64,000 nucleotides of DNA, from positions 131,815,610 to 131,879,609 of the forward strand of contig CM039462.1 in the NCBI GenBank assembly GCA_022414725.1. The letters are read 5' to 3'. Every line of letters begins with the position of its first letter. Position 1 is the stretch's first letter. Made by a program: the position numbers and the translations under genes. Below are positions 10,713 through 24,500 of this stretch, piece after piece. The stretch comes from Microglena sp. YARC (taxonomy: Eukaryota; Chlorophyta; Chlorophyceae; Chlamydomonadales; Chlamydomonadaceae). The notes beneath the pieces are model-generated. The model saw nothing but the letters and a program-made list of their open reading frames with translations, ran no database searches and was not told the origin of the DNA.

Positions 10713-11699
10713 AGATGTGAACCTATTCAGAATATTCATTTATGAATAGGGCTCTTGGTGTTAGAGTTAACACCTCTACCGACTTTGGTCCTTAATGAAC
10801 TTAATATATCACCTACATGGGCTCAGTGGTTGAGACAATATGTTGGCTTTTGGAATAAAATCGTTGGCCGTAAGGACGATGATTTTGTGAAGAGTGCCTT
10901 GCTGGAGAATGTTCAATGTCTAGTGGCAACCAGAGATAGCAACAAACAATGTTGGTATCATGGATTACTATGATGCATTCAGAGATGAGGTGCTTTGGAG
11001 CATTTCTCTGGTTCCAAGATGACCAGACTACACTGAGCAAGATTGATTTATAAAAAATGATTCAGGCATCTCTTAGATAACAGATATTGACTGACAATCT
11101 CTAAGTGAATCGCAGGAACCTTGGTGATAACAAAGGAGACGGTACCGTATTGAATTTATAACTAATGGGACTTGGATGATGTCAGATGAACGCAACTATA
11201 GTTCCACCTACTCCAATGTATTGAATAATAAGGATCATATTAAATTCATAGCAGGAATACGTCTTCAAGCTCACAATTTGAATGTTGAATCTGATAGGAT
11301 TATCTCTCGTTGTAATAGAACTAGCAGGTGCTGTGATATGGTGGTTCATGGTAGAAGAGTTGTAGAAGATGAAATTGATTTCATGTTAGAATGTCCTTTA
11401 AACTCCGAGGATAGAAAAATGCTTTTTAAGAAAATGATAATTGAACATGAGTTTATTGATAAAGACACCAGCTTGCTGTAGGTCATGAATCCTGAATCCT
11501 TTGAAGTTTTTTTATGCGACGAGAATCGCAAAATTTAAATTTAAATTGTTACATCCGTGTAATACTATGGCACCACCATTCGAACTGAATCCTCCGTGTC
11601 GCTGGTTTGTGTCGGGAGACCCACCTCCTGGGGTGAAAGTCCTTTCACAACTAAAAAAAAAAAAAAAAAAAATACCGTATATCGCAAAATTGAATTATA

Positions 11700-13324
11700 A
11701 TCGTATCATGGGATGATGATTAAATTACAGTTGTATAATTAAATGGTCAAAGTAGCCCGAACCCAGGGACTGTCGGTAAAACGATTGTTTGGGGTTCTGC
11801 TCATCAGTTTTTCGTTTCTTTTAGCCCCTCTTGATGTCATGGTTGGGCAAGTCCCTTTACCCTATTCGACTAAAATCCTTATTGTAAAAAACAACTGGAC
11901 TGTAACAACATACATCAGTCGCCATGTAAATGCGTCCAGGCCCCCCCAAAGTTGTTTTGACTCTTTTACCACTTAAGTGCTGAGTGCTGCAGTTAAGCTT
12001 GATATGCTTTGGATATCTTTTGCCACCGGCCGTTCGTCAGATCATTAGACATACTCACGACGTGCAAGTTTAAATACGAAGAACTGCCTCAGGAAGCCAG
12101 CATCTTGTCCATGTAAAACGAATTGAATTTAAGTGTTACATGGGTTCCCAGCCAATTCTGGGCTGCTCGCTGTCTACTAATTGTTGTATTCCTATCCCGC
12201 ACCGGCAGGGTCTAACCTTCATGAGGGCGGTGGCGGTGGCGGTGTCTCTTGTTTTGGTGTCTCACTGTCTTGTAGTAACGGAGTGTTAATTATATATATT
12301 ATAGATGGGGTCCGGTGTGTTTTTACCTTGTATGTATGTATGGTACAGTCCAGGGGTAGGCCAAATAGGCTAAGGGACTTGCCCAACAGTGAAAGGAAGG
12401 GCTACAACTAAAATCATTGATGAACTGAACCCCAATTACCTTATGTCGCGTCGTTATGAAGTGTGCAAACAAAGGTGGCAGCCCGTGGCAGCCTGTGTTG
12501 ATAACTAACAACGCTACTAGCTATGTTACAGTGTGCTCATTGCAATAACAGCGATACCAGCACGAACTTGACAGCTAAGGTAACAGCGGTGCAATTCAGG
12601 TCAAGGAAATCCACTCCTCAAAGTACTCTGGTGAAAGGGGTAGGAGTGATGGTCTAGTTGGTCGTTGCTCGGCATCTACCTCCTCCCTCTAGAGGTCACA
12701 GGTAATTGTCGCACCCTTCTTTCTGGAACCCCCATGCCGCTGGTTTTCGTAGGGGGGCTCAGCTCCTTGAGTGAATGTCCTCAACAAAATAAATTGGGCC
12801 GGGGTGAAGAACCTAGAGAGAAGCAGTTCGAGGCTCGATGAGATGTAAATTACATTGAAAGATCAGTGCCCTGACAGCCATCCCAAGATGCCCCCCGCAC
12901 AACTGTTAAACGATGAGTGGCGCCATAACAAACCAACAATTGATATACTCAACAGTGTTGTGAAAATAAATAAGAACAACAAACAGAGCATCTGATCGAC
13001 AGTATGAACTATGTACGTGGATGCTTGAGTGACTCAGGTATGAATTTAGGCTCAATCTCTATTGCAAGTGGTTGTGTACCATCATGCTCAATTGATTGAT
13101 CGACTTGTTGGTTGTACAGTTGTACAGACCATCAGATCATAAGCAGATCTGTGTGAAGGGTCCTAGTTTTCGACCCCAGTGCAGCCTACAAAAAATGGCA
13201 GTTCATTCACAGCAAATATTAAGCTTGAATGAGCAACTTCCAATTAGCCAAAGGGCTACCATCGTACTGAAACCATCTCTGAGCTTGAACGAGCGCGGCG
13301 CCGCGGCGATAGTAACCTCTGTCT
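11700..13324. repeat. Repeat-rich spacer with family B, LINE-tail and tRNA-like SINE remnants
   Basis: 11835-11915 is family B on minus; 12130-12180 is the LINE-tail family; 12340-12400 is family B. 12640-12800 resembles a tRNA-derived SINE: GGAGTGATGGTCTAGTTGGT fits a PolIII A box, and the end (CATGCCGCTGGTTTTCGTAG..TGAATGTCC) resembles the LINE 3' end at 11590-11650. No coding exon was recognised in 11700-13324. Confidence 0.55.
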
Positions 13325-15301
13325 TCATCCAACAACGTTCTGTGAAGACTTTTGGGAGGCGATGAAGAGTTTAACGGCCTCCCCAACATCCATATCAGCC
13401 AATCGATGCAGCACATTGGCTCTGCTGGATTCAACCTTCTGGCTTTCAAGCATGATCTCAATCTCCCCTGAGTCACCACTACATGACAGTGTCCGAGGCG
13501 TGGTGCTCTCAGTAGCGCAGCAGAAAGAGGGGTCTGGCTGAGAAGCCTGCATCTCCCAAGCGTTCAAGGCATGAGTCTGGCCTGCACCTGTGGGCAGGTA
13601 GACTGAATCTACAAGGCCTTGATGAGGCATGGCAACTTGGCTGCAGCTGGCCATTGGCTGATGAGACATGACAGCCTGGCTGCAGCTGGCCATTGGCTGA
13701 TGAGACATGACAACCTGGCTGCAGCTGGCCCTTGGCTGAGGCACTTGCACACATCCCCAGTTGATGCCAAGGAGTGTTCCGGAGTGTGTGGAAGAGCCAG
13801 CCCGGGTCATTGGCTGAAAGGCACCAGCATGCTGGGTGCCAAGAGCAGTTTGTACATCAGGGAATACAGATAGGTCTAGCTGCTGCTGCGGCTGGGCACT
13901 GGCGATTGGAGCAGGTGGTTGAGGAGAGGAGATCTTGGCAACCAGCTTGAGGGCTCCCAAGCATGCTTGTTTGGCATCCTTGTCAGCACTATACAAGCCC
14001 TGCCCAAGTAAGGGTGAGAAGGAGTCAGCAAAGTTGGCTAGAAATCTTCGGATGTATGCTTACGCAACACTTAAGTGAGACAACAGGAAGAGTGAACAGG
14101 AAGGGGTAGGCATGCACAGACAGGTTGGCATGCAAACGCAGAGCACTTAGGCAAGCAAAGCAATGAGATATTTTTTGGACGGCCCAGGAACTCACCAGGT
14201 CGTGGAGATGGTCCTTGTTCCAAATGCAAGCTCCAACCTTGTCCTGGCTGCTATATAGTACGCCTACAACCTCCGCAGACTCTGAAGGGATGATGCTATC
14301 AAGCTTGCCCCCCTCAGGCAAGTGGGACTGCAACAAGCTGTACGTCTCGGATAGGCTACCCAAGCGACCTGATGAGGTCCGCACGTGCGAGGCAGAAGAG
14401 GTCTGCCATTGCACAGCTGTCTGACGAGCCTGAACCGCTTGATGCTGCCCCGATGCTTGGGCGGCTAGCCCAGAGGCAAGCCTGTGGCTGAGCATGAAGG
14501 GGGTGGGTTGGGAGGCAGACAGCTGAAGGGCGGGAGGGGCTGGGAGGGAGTAGCTGATTCCGAGGCCTGTGGTGGTGGTTGGCAGTACAATGGACTCCTT
14601 CTCCTGGGTGGAGCCAGCAAACCTGGCCAGAGCTTGAAGAGCGATATCAGCAAAGGCCTTGACCTGGTTGGCGCTGGTGGTGGCAGTTTGATCAGTTGGA
14701 TGGGACACTAGCTCCCCATCCTTGTTCCTGTGGCGCCTCTGCTTGGTAGGGTTGCAGGCAGTGAGGAGGAGAGACTCGATCTGGGCATCAGGCAGGACGT
14801 TGCCCAAGGAGTCGAAGTAGCCAGTAGCGATGAAGTTGATGCGAGCCTTGGGACCCCTCACCCTCACTGCAGCCTTGTCGAAGATGCGAGCAGCCTCCTC
14901 TTGGGTGTCGTAGGAGCCGAGGTAGAGGTAACGGCCGTTGGAATTTATGGCAGCTTGCCAGCGCTTGTTCTTTTTGTTCCAGCAGACGCCTGTTTGTACA
15001 AAAGGGGAGAGGAGGTGAGTTGATAGCGGAATTTACTTGCGTTGTCAAGGGTTTGTCTGACTGGATCTGATGAATGAAGAATGCACAACGTCAAGCTCAA
15101 CAACGCGGAATCAGAATGCGTTGGATGCTAGTTGCGCTCGTAGCTCAACGACTCACCTCGGAACTTGGATGTCAAGGTCTTGTTGGTTGAGATGGCGAAG
15201 GCCTTGGGACCTTGGGGCCTGGGGGCAGCGTTCTCTACCATAAACCCATCAGCGTAGCTAGTGTGCGTATGAGAAGGAGGAAAATCGAGCATGGCAGGCA
15301 T
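13325..15301 (-). CDS. AP2-domain protein, probable transcription factor (three exons, complete)
   Basis: Exons 15301-15157, 14989-14196 and 13999-13325 join in phase to 537 residues. ATG at 15301 is preceded in frame by TAA 12 bases upstream, which supports the start. The AP2/ERF DNA-binding domain straddles the first intron (about residues 44-105): KFRGVCWNKKNKRW, then YLGSYDTQEEAARIFDKAAV and RGPKARINF. It carries the Arg/Trp residues of the beta-sheet and the YLG..AA.(F/Y)D helix signature of the family. Known AP2 proteins bind DNA in the nucleus; the target genes here are unknown. The rest is Ser/Gln/Ala-rich, with a 14-residue repeat (CSQVVMSHQPMAS) three times and a helical C-terminus. 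A single AP2 domain separates it from two-domain ANT-type proteins. Its introns have no exon-end duplications, unlike all other genes here. Confidence 0.95.
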
Positions 15302-17400
15302 AGTCGGAGTTGGTTAAGAGATAATTAGGCACGATGATCTGCCCATACTTATGATAAGTTAAAATTGAGTGTAGGTCAGCTCCGTGTATGCTCGCGTAGA
15401 TCCCGCAACAGGCCGCTCAGGCCTAGGAAAAGAATGCAGTGTATTACATGACAGGTGACACTGTTTTGAGACTGCAAGGCGAGTGCACTCGTGAGTGCCT
15501 GCGTCGCCAATCTGGCAGCAGTTGCAACGGTTTTAAGCAGGGCGCCATCAAATAGATTTGACAGCCTGGTAGACACGTGAGCGGGCTCAGAGACCCATCA
15601 TGGCTACACTTTTTTCCTTCCGGAGTTGAGCACGCCCAATTCCGGAAGTATTTAACGAGCCAGTGAACCACGTGAACGAGCAGCCAGCATCCGAGCAGGC
15701 GCGCCTGCAGGCGGCCCACTCTCCTACAGTTTCCGATATGCAATATCAAACTGCGTTCTTTAGCCAGCTGAAGAGCGCGTGCCCTCCCTTATCAGAATGG
15801 TTGTCTCAGATGCCCTATTCATGAGCGTGTGCGCTGACCACACACGTGTTGACCTTCGTTGCACTCCTGAATTCGAAACTAGACTTAGTACTTGGTGTAC
15901 GCGCATCTTGAGCGTAAAGCCAGGGTCGGGGCCTCAGTGAAAGAGCGTTGCATGAGCGTGAATGAGCGTTACAGTGAACTCGGTCGACAATGAGTCAATG
16001 ACACGCGCAGTTCCGCAATTCTGGACAGATGGATGTGTCAGCTTCAAGGTGCACTAGGTGGCATTAGGTATGGCTGAATAGCCAGTCGGGGGAGCTGCCT
16101 GAGAAGAATAGCTATGCCGAGAACTAGTGGGCGGGAACACATAGGAACAGTCACCACCATTCCACCAAGATGAAGATTGTAAAGCAGACAAGTAGTACTC
16201 ACCATACAGAGGCGGTGACCACATAGAAGTCGTCCTCCACGGTCGTGGTGGTGTTCATGCCATTGCCCTCAGGGCAGGCTCACTTCACTTGGGGTCCTCC
16301 TCCGGGCCCACCAGTCGGCCGAGCGGCCTGAGCCAGGGAAGTCCCGAGCAGCAGTGGCGAACATAAATGCGATGCGCGAGAAATGCTGAATGTTTGCTGA
16401 TGAACGCCAGGTGAGCTGCGGTCCTCAGGGCGTAGGGAGCGTTGATGCAGGTGAAGGGCGACTGTCGTCGAGGTGTAGGTCAGGCGCTGTAGGTGCGTGG
16501 ATGTGAGTTCGGGATTGGTTACGCTTTTTTGAATTCGATTGTTACATTGCTGGGAGCAAAGGCCATTTTATGCGTTCGCGAAAAAAATGTGAATCGATCC
16601 TCGCCTAGCCCGAAGCTTAGCTCGATGGACACATTTATGACCTGTCATGCACTGGTGTTATCCATCACACCGATAGGCCTGAGCCGGACAGACGCGTCCC
16701 CGGGTCGGGTGTGATTGGGTGTGATCGCGCGCGCCGAGCGTGAGCAGGTCCACCTCGCAGCTGAGCCCAAACCGAAGGGGATCGTCGACCTGCTGCTACG
16801 CACCTGCCCATCACGCCTCCGTCCTTTCTGGGCTAAGACCGTTACACTTGAGCACCAGTACTGAGGTAGAGCAGGAAGCTTGTGTCCTGATCTCGCCCGA
16901 GCACCCACCAAGCAAGCTAACGCGCTCCATCGTGGTGTCTGGGACTTGCACTCGTCACTTTTTTGTTATGACATCCCCGCCAGTCCTGGATTTCCGCTCT
17001 AAAAGTAGTTAGATGGCGCATGTGATGGTGGTAGCGATGAATGAGGTATGAGGGATTCAAGTCGAAAAGGTTGTTGTGATGGTGTTCCCGATGCCGGGAA
17101 TGCTAGAGTGACAAGTCTCACATTCATGTACTGCGACCCAACCTTAGTGCCCTTTTGTATTTTTGAAAAGTGAATAGAACTTGGCCAAATACCTGGTATA
17201 AAGGAGAACGCCGGAATCTCTCCCCTCCACCAGAAGAATGACACGCATCATGCATGACCCTACAAATGACAGAATGTTCGCGGTGAGCCCCGCCCTATAA
17301 ATAAAGAACTTCAATCTGATATCATACGAAATATATCGGCTTACGCTATGGTGTCCTTAACTTCACGTCCTGTGAGTAACGGTATTACAACAATGTAACA
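15302..17400. other. Spacer upstream of the AP2 gene; probable promoter region, no gene recognised
   Basis: Mostly unique sequence without a convincing exon. GAGCGT-type words recur at 15820-15980. 16490-17010 has short open frames on both strands without splice or start support. No TATA box could be assigned with confidence. Confidence 0.4.
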
Positions 17401-18577
17401 ATTTCAATTTCAATTTCAATATGAATATATGATGCCGGCAGTCTGATAAGGCTAAGTTTCCATTTATATACAATAGCATATGATGCAATTTTTTATGATA
17501 TCATATAATATCATACACGCCTTTGGTCTGCATCATATGATGTGCGGGGGTATACCTATAAACGATAATAACAATCTTCCCTTTCAACATAACCTAGACA
17601 AGTCTTTAAACTGCCAGGCCCGCTTACTATGCTCCCCGAGTCCTTCAATTATCGCCCGGGGGGGGGGGGGGGGGGGGGGGGATTCAAATAGGAAGACGGC
17701 GAGCAGCCCGGAGTTGGCTTTAACAAATGTACGGTAACCATCCAAATTTAAATATAACCAAAGGCTGGCGCCATGTCACCAAGCTCAATATCAAGTCCAG
17801 CGAGAAAGACTGGATCAACAAATTGCTGGCTGAAGCTATGTCTCCAAGTTCAAGTTCAAGAAATCACCAAACAAGGATATATAGCACAGAGTCTCATACA
17901 CCCTCGCGGTGTCAAGTAGACTTTAACATGTAATGTAATGTAATGTAATATGTCACGAAAATCGTTCAATAGATTGGACAATGTGATGCAACATGTCTGG
18001 GGACTAGTTCGACATTGGCGACCCTAAACATATAACGTTTACTCATACTCATATCTGATACATCATGTATCTTGAGTTTGCAGTCCGGTAAGTGCCGCAG
18101 ATCAGGGGCCTACCTCATGCGGCCCCCTCAACATATCTTATACATCAGTGCTTTTTCATTTAAGCCCCTACTGTCACGGTTGGGCATGTCCCTGAATCCT
18201 AGGCCTTGCCCTGGACTTTAACAACATAAAATAACACAAAATAGACTATACTATATCTGAATATCACTGGAACTCAGGTCAATATTGTAATTATACATTA
18301 TTCTATCTGAATATCACTGGAACTCAGGTCCCCTGTCCTCCGTCGCACCCTTCAGGTCAACGATTTGTAAAGAAATAGTTCATCACTAGCGATGCTTACA
18401 TTTAGTCCCTCCAGTTTATCTATACTTTTTCTTGATTGTTCTAGGTTGGGAAAGTCCCATTAGCTTAGCTTAACATACAAAAATGCTGGCATGATACATC
18501 GATACAGCTTTCCTACCACTGAAAAGACCATCGTTCAACAAACAACAATTCATCACACACTAATTACGGTCAGAAAA
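17401..18577. repeat. Family D copy, poly-G, LINE-tail and family B copies
   Basis: 17401-17425 is an AATTTC microsatellite; 17425-17545 is a 5'-shortened family D element; 17657-17680 is poly-G. 17690-17850 carries the LINE 3'-tail motif (GAAGACGGCGAGCAGCC, then CATGTCACCAAG). TAATG repeats lie at 17930. Family B copies on minus lie at 18170-18230 and 18440-18480. A 33-bp direct repeat (TATCTGAATATCACTGGAAC..) is at 18260 and 18304. Confidence 0.65.
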
Positions 18578-21500
18578 TCACACTCCATGCCCACCATGCG
18601 TCACCATGCGCATGATCTTGAAGTCCAGATCCATGGCCAGTGCCATGGTGGCATTAGGTGCCACCGAGCGGTGGGCCAAGTTCATTGCCTCAATCAGCAT
18701 CAGCTCTCCAGCCTCACTACCAGCTGCATGCTGCTCAGAGTCATAACTTTTAGATGATGAGCCATCCTTCAACAAGCTCCCCACGGCGACATCTAGGGAG
18801 CTGAGGATAGGGGGAAGTTGGCATGCCAGCAAAGACTCAATGCGTCGCCACAGCACCAGTCGCTGTGCTGGAGAAACACCCAACTCATGCTTCACCAGTT
18901 GAGGTGGGGGGCACAGAAATCAGTTCTGATGAATCGTCTTGATTATTCGTAGTTGGACAAGTCACGTTAGCCTACTTGGCTACCCCTAGAGTGTAACATG
19001 CATACAACTTGGGCACCGAATACTGCTTGAGGGTATACATGGAAGTCCAAGAAGCTACCCAACCTGACCTGCATAATTCATAAAAGAAAAACAGGCCACA
19101 CCAATTGATGGAGCTCCCGCAGCTCAGTCACGAGCAAAGAGTGTTTGCGACGGAGCGACAGGTGGCAACGGAAGCGAGTTAGTTACAAGACCGTTGGCTG
19201 ATGTGTCAGGCTTCGTCTCGGTCAGTCGTTCGGTCGGACGGACAAATAGGTAACCCTGGGGGCTCCCGCCCCCCTGAAGAGGGGGCTCCGCCAATAACAC
19301 GCCCCACCAATTGATGGAGCTACCGCAGCTCAGTCACGTCCTCTAAGCCCATTGCAGCGAAGGCACACACACACACACCACACACACGCCTCACCAGTTG
19401 ATGGAGCTCCTCCAGCTCAGTCACGTCCTCTAAGCCCATTGCAGCCAAGGTACACACACACACCACACACACGCCTCACCAGTTGATGGAGCTCCCGCAG
19501 CTCAGTCACGTCCTCTAAGCCCATTGCAGCACCGGCAGCCTGATCAGGCTCCTTGCTATCGTGCTGCTGGCCCATGTCTCCCTGGGCGAGCCTACTCTCA
19601 GGCATGGAGCCGAGTCTTGCTGCCAGCTTTTTCAGAAGAGATTCAAAGCGAGCAAAGTCAGCAGATGGGTCGGTGTGCTCTGGGCTTGCCTGTTTTGTAC
19701 GTGAGTGCTGGTGTGGCTCTGGGCTTGCCTGTTTTGTAGGTGATTGCTGGTGTGTGGGGCTTCTCATGTGGGATGTAGGTACATGTGACGGGTGCTTGTT
19801 CAAGCTCGAGTGAAGTGGATCTCTGGGAGATGCGTACAGCCCCTGTGGCGCGGAACTCTGGGGAGAATGAGCTGGGGACCTAGACCATGCATCTGGGTAC
19901 ATGGGGGGCCAAGCTGAAGGGTAGCCAGGCTGGGGCGGATGGCCAGGTTGTGGTGGGTAGCCTGGTTGTGGAGAGTAGCCCGAGGTGAAGGGTTTAAAGG
20001 CACTAGATGAAGGGTAGTGATTGCGAGCGAAGACATGGGGGCTATAGCTGGAGCTAGGTGACATCCTGCTCCCCAAGGAGTTACTGTACATGTCTGGCGC
20101 ATCTTGGTGTGATGCGTGGGCAGGGCTCATAGGGGATGCTCTGTAGTTTTGCGATGGATGGAAGGAGCTCATAGGGGGCCCTCCCCCAATCTGCGAATGC
20201 TGTTGGGAGGTCCGATGCGACGCCCAAGGGGAGTGCATGCGGGAGGAGAGAGGAGGGCTTGTCATAGGCTTCAGAGACGCAAGGCTGGACAGGATCTGTT
20301 GAACCCTCTTGGACACGTGCACATGGCTGTAGCCAGCAGTCTCTCTGGAGCCTCCACTGGCTGACGCATTGTCCCTGGCATGGCTGGCTCTGCTTGTGCT
20401 GGGTGCGGGAGAGCTCCAAGGTGGGGAAAAGAGGCTTCCACTGGCTCCCATGGTGTTTGGTGGATAGGGTGGGCGCTTGGTGGTTTGCAGGTTGTTCAGT
20501 GCACTTTGTTCAGTGTTCCGAATGCAAGGGCTTGCGGCCGCCCTTGCATTTGGAAGAGTGTCCCCAATCAAACGAAGCCTCTCAAATGCTTCCAACTCTG
20601 CCACACCTGCACAGCTAGACGTGCTGACCAACCCCTTACGTGACGCGCTGATGTCGAAGTATGAACCGGCGCAGTAGGTGGTGCCATCATCAGTGCCAAG
20701 AATGAATTGCTCCACCAAGTGCTCCATCACTCCCGAGGTAGTTGAAGTCTGAGGTAGTTGAGGTAGTTGAGGTAGTTGAGGTAGTTGAGGTAATCGTGGT
20801 AGTTGAGGTAGTTGAAGAATGAATTGCTCTACCAGGTGCTCCATCACCCCCGAGGTAGTTAAAGTCTGAGGTAGTTGAGGTAGTTGAAGTCTGAGGTAGT
20901 TGAGGTAGTTGAGGTCTGAGGTAGTTGAAGTCTAAGATACTTGAGGTAGAGGTAGTGGAATTCTTAGGTAGTTGAGGTAGTTGAGGTAGTTGAAGACTGA
21001 GGTAGTTGAGGTAGTTGTAGTCTGAGGTAGTTGACGTAGTTGACGTAGTTAAGTCTGAGGTAGTTGAGGTAGTTGAGGTAGTTGAAGTTTGAGGTAGTCG
21101 AGTTACTTAACAACTCAATGCAATCAGATTGTGAAGGCCCGCCCATCTGCAGGAATTGTAGCACGGGAAGTTTAAAAAAACATGCAAACTCGTTAAAACG
21201 ACCTAAGTATCTTTTCAAGGCCCATTTGGGCAGAATTGTAGGTGTCATGCATCCAGATTGCTGCATACCATGTCTTGTTTAGAGACAACCCTTACTTCCC
21301 CCCCCCCCTTCTGACGACGCGTCGCCACTGCATCGCCATTCCGTCGCTGCACGGCAACACATAGATCGCCCAAACCCCTCGGACTCCGTGTTCGCGCTAC
21401 GCAACGATCCTGAAATCAGGCTTGAGTAGCCCAAGGAGCTACTCAACCTGGCCTACAGAAATCTGAAATAAAAGAACACTAGATAGCTCGTACTTACCCT

Positions 21501-24500
21501 GGCCGAGAGAGTTGCTGGGAGAGCTCCAACACCTGCTCCCTCACTACCTCTCGTTGTTTCATGCACATAGGATAAGTTACCACGTTCAGGTCTTTCCCCA
21601 AGGCCCAGGATATCTTCCCCGCCTAGGTTTAGTCGTATTTCATAAGCAGGCGGGATTACAGCAGCTTCAGCCGAGACCTCACGAGTGCCCGATGCACACT
21701 CCAGCTGTTCTGACAGCGACAAAGGCTGAGAGTCAGAAGTCCCCCTTGACTCCATCAAGCCACGGGCATATTTGGAGTCCAGTAGGGCACCAGGAAAAAA
21801 ATCATCATCATAGAGTGGCAGAGACATAGGACGAGTATCAGCTCCTGGTATAGATTCAGGCTGAGCACCGGCTACTGACACAAAAACTAGCTGAGTATCA
21901 GTGGCTGACAGAGACACGGGCCGAGTGCCAGCTACTGATACAAGCACTGGCTGAGTATCAGTGGGTGACAGAGACACGGGCTGAGTGCCAGCTGCTGACG
22001 CAGACACACGCTGATTAAAGACATCTGGCACAGACTCAGGCTGCGTGTAAGCTACTGACACAGACCCAGGCTGCGTGTAAGCTACTGGCAGAGAACTAGG
22101 CTGAGTATCAGTTGTTGACACCGATCCAGACTGAGTATGAGCTGCTGACAAAGACCTAGGCTGCGTGTAAGCTACTGACAGAGACCTAGGCTGAGTATCA
22201 GTGGTTGACACCGTTCCAGGCTGAGTTTGAGCTGCTGACACAGACCCAGGCTGCGTATAAGCTACTGACACAGACCTAGGCTGAGTATCAGCAGCTAACA
22301 CAGATCCAGGCTGAGTTTTAGCAGCTGCAGATCCTTGGCCCATGACCTGAGGTGCGTGGCCTGGGGTGCCTTGCCCGAGGTGGGTGCCTGGCCTGAGGTG
22401 AGAATCAGGCGCATGGCCCATGACCTGAGGTGCGTGGCCTGGGGTGCCTTGCCTGAGGTGGGTGCCTGGCCTGAGGTGAAAATCAGGCGCATGGCCCATG
22501 ATCAGAGGTGCGTGGCCTGGGGTGCCTTGCCCAAGGTGGGTGCCTGGCCTGACATGAAAATCAGGCGTATGGCCTGGGGTGAGTACCAGGTGCGTGGCCT
22601 GGGGTGCCTGGCCTGATGGGGGTGCCTGACCTGAGGTGCGTGGCCTGGGTTGCGTGGCCTTAGGTGCGTGGCCTGGGCTCTGCCGGGTGGTGGACCTGTC
22701 CCATGCATTATCCGAGGATCGTTGGAAGACCCCACTGGGAGTTGTGGAGTGGGCTTGACTTGGGTCAACACTGGCCTGCCTATGACAATGCAATGTAACA
22801 TGAGTCCCCTCGTCTTGCTTAGGGAAGCTAGGCTGTGCAATGCTCGAGCTTCTGACCAAGCTGGTTGTGGGAGCTCGAAAATTGGTGTAGGAAGGCAGCG
22901 TGAAGGTGCTGCTGAGCGGCTCGTATTCATCTGTTGAATTGGAGCCTCCAGACTGGTTGGATGCTGTGGGGGGAGTGTCAGCCCCACAACCAGGGAGCTT
23001 CTCCATCTGCTTCAACTCAATGTCACTGTCTTCACCTGTCGAGGTCGTTGTAGTGAACATATAAAACATACGGTACAACTTTTTTTTTACATACCAAATT
23101 TACTGTCTTCACCTGCCAAGGACGTTTTAGTGATCGAGGATAAATTTAAGTTACAACTTACTCTAGTCAACATATCAAAGTCACCGTTTTCACCTGCTGA
23201 GGATGTTGTAGTGAACATGTATAAATATAAGTTACAACTTACACACCAAATTAACACACCAAATGCACTGTCATCACCTGCTGCTGATGAGCAATCCAGA
23301 GGTGAAAGGTCGTGAGATTCAGATTTAGAACCTCTTCATATTATGTGAAAGTGGAAACAGATAGATGGAAGCACCCTATGTTCTCGTGGAAAGATCGAGT
23401 GTGTGACTTGTGTGATCTAGGTAAAGCTCAAGATGAACATCATTTGATCTTTTAATGTAGTGGAGCAGCTTTTTTTAATTAAAAAATTTAATTACAAATT
23501 AAAATTCAAATTTAATTTAATAATAATAAATAAAAAAATCTAGGTCAAGCTCAAGATAAACATTATGTGATCTTTGAATGTAGCGATGAATTCCTTTTGA
23601 ATGGGAGACGTAACAATCAGAATCTGTTTTTCCAATCCGAGAACAAAATGATTATTCACATGACTTGATGTGCAACTGGGAAGGTGGAAGGTCGTGAGAA
23701 GCTGCCCTTGCTTATCAATGATTGCACGAGGAGATTGGATAACGTGTATTTTGATATGAATGCTTTTATTTTTATTTTTTTTATTAAGTGTCGAAGACGG
23801 CGAGCAGCCTTTAAGTCGGGGGGGTGTAACCAAGTTCAAGTTCAAGTATGAGGGACACTCCGAGTGCAGGGATTTTATTTCCGCTATATATAGCGATCGC
23901 TAGTTTTGACCCCGTTTTAGCGAAATTATCGCTATACAAGAGTATATTTTTTGTTTTGTTTTTGCCCTATGTGGCCCTTAATAGCTACAAAAAGCTATAA
24001 AAAGCTACAGAAAGCACCAAACGCTGTCCCTGGAAGAGGCCTACAACCATAACGCTTGAAGAAAACCACTTTCAGATTTGAAAAAAAAAAAATCACTGAA
24101 CACTCCGTTACAAGGCTCCAGTCGTAAGGCTGCCCAGCATCGACGAAGTAAACATGAAACGACTGAAGTCAAAAAGTAGCATTTTTGGTGGAGCCCCCCC
24201 CCCCCCCCCCCCCCCTCCTGGGGGGCGATAGCCCCCAGATTCACCCCGTTGTCCGTCTATCCGACCGACGACTGAGACGAAGCCTGACACATAAGCCAAC
24301 TGTCTCATTACTAACTGGCCTCGGTCAGCTCCACTGATGCCACCTGTCGTTCCGTCTCACTCTCCGCTAATTTTCTGCGTCGCTTGCGACGCTGCCTAGG
24401 AATTGTTCAAGCTCACCTGCTGCAAGGGATGTGCTGTAGCCAGATTCTGCACCTGAGTTAGGAGCCCACATATCTGTGTCAGCCTCACTGCTGAGCCTGT

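Larger units (their letters stand above)
8240..11670 (+). mobile_element. Dead non-LTR retrotransposon (LINE), interrupted by later insertions
   Basis: Reverse-transcriptase remnants run in several frames. 8600-8820 carries GPNRSTVDASFMLCHIVELY. 9031-9280 carries YCAFVDFKKACDSVNRN (motif A, with the Asp) and GVKHGDN (motif B region). The YxDD motif is not seen. 10750-10975 and 11176-11481 hold the 3' coding part, with RCCDMVVHGRRVVEDEIDFM and MLECPL, the Cys/Glu-rich ending typical of LINE ORF2 (zf-RVT-like). A poly-A run at 11651-11670 marks the 3' end. A 210-bp element (8821-9030), a 93-bp minisatellite (9317-10440) and a second element copy (10521-10712) interrupt it. Frameshifts and stops make it non-functional. 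The clade is not assigned. Confidence 0.8.
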
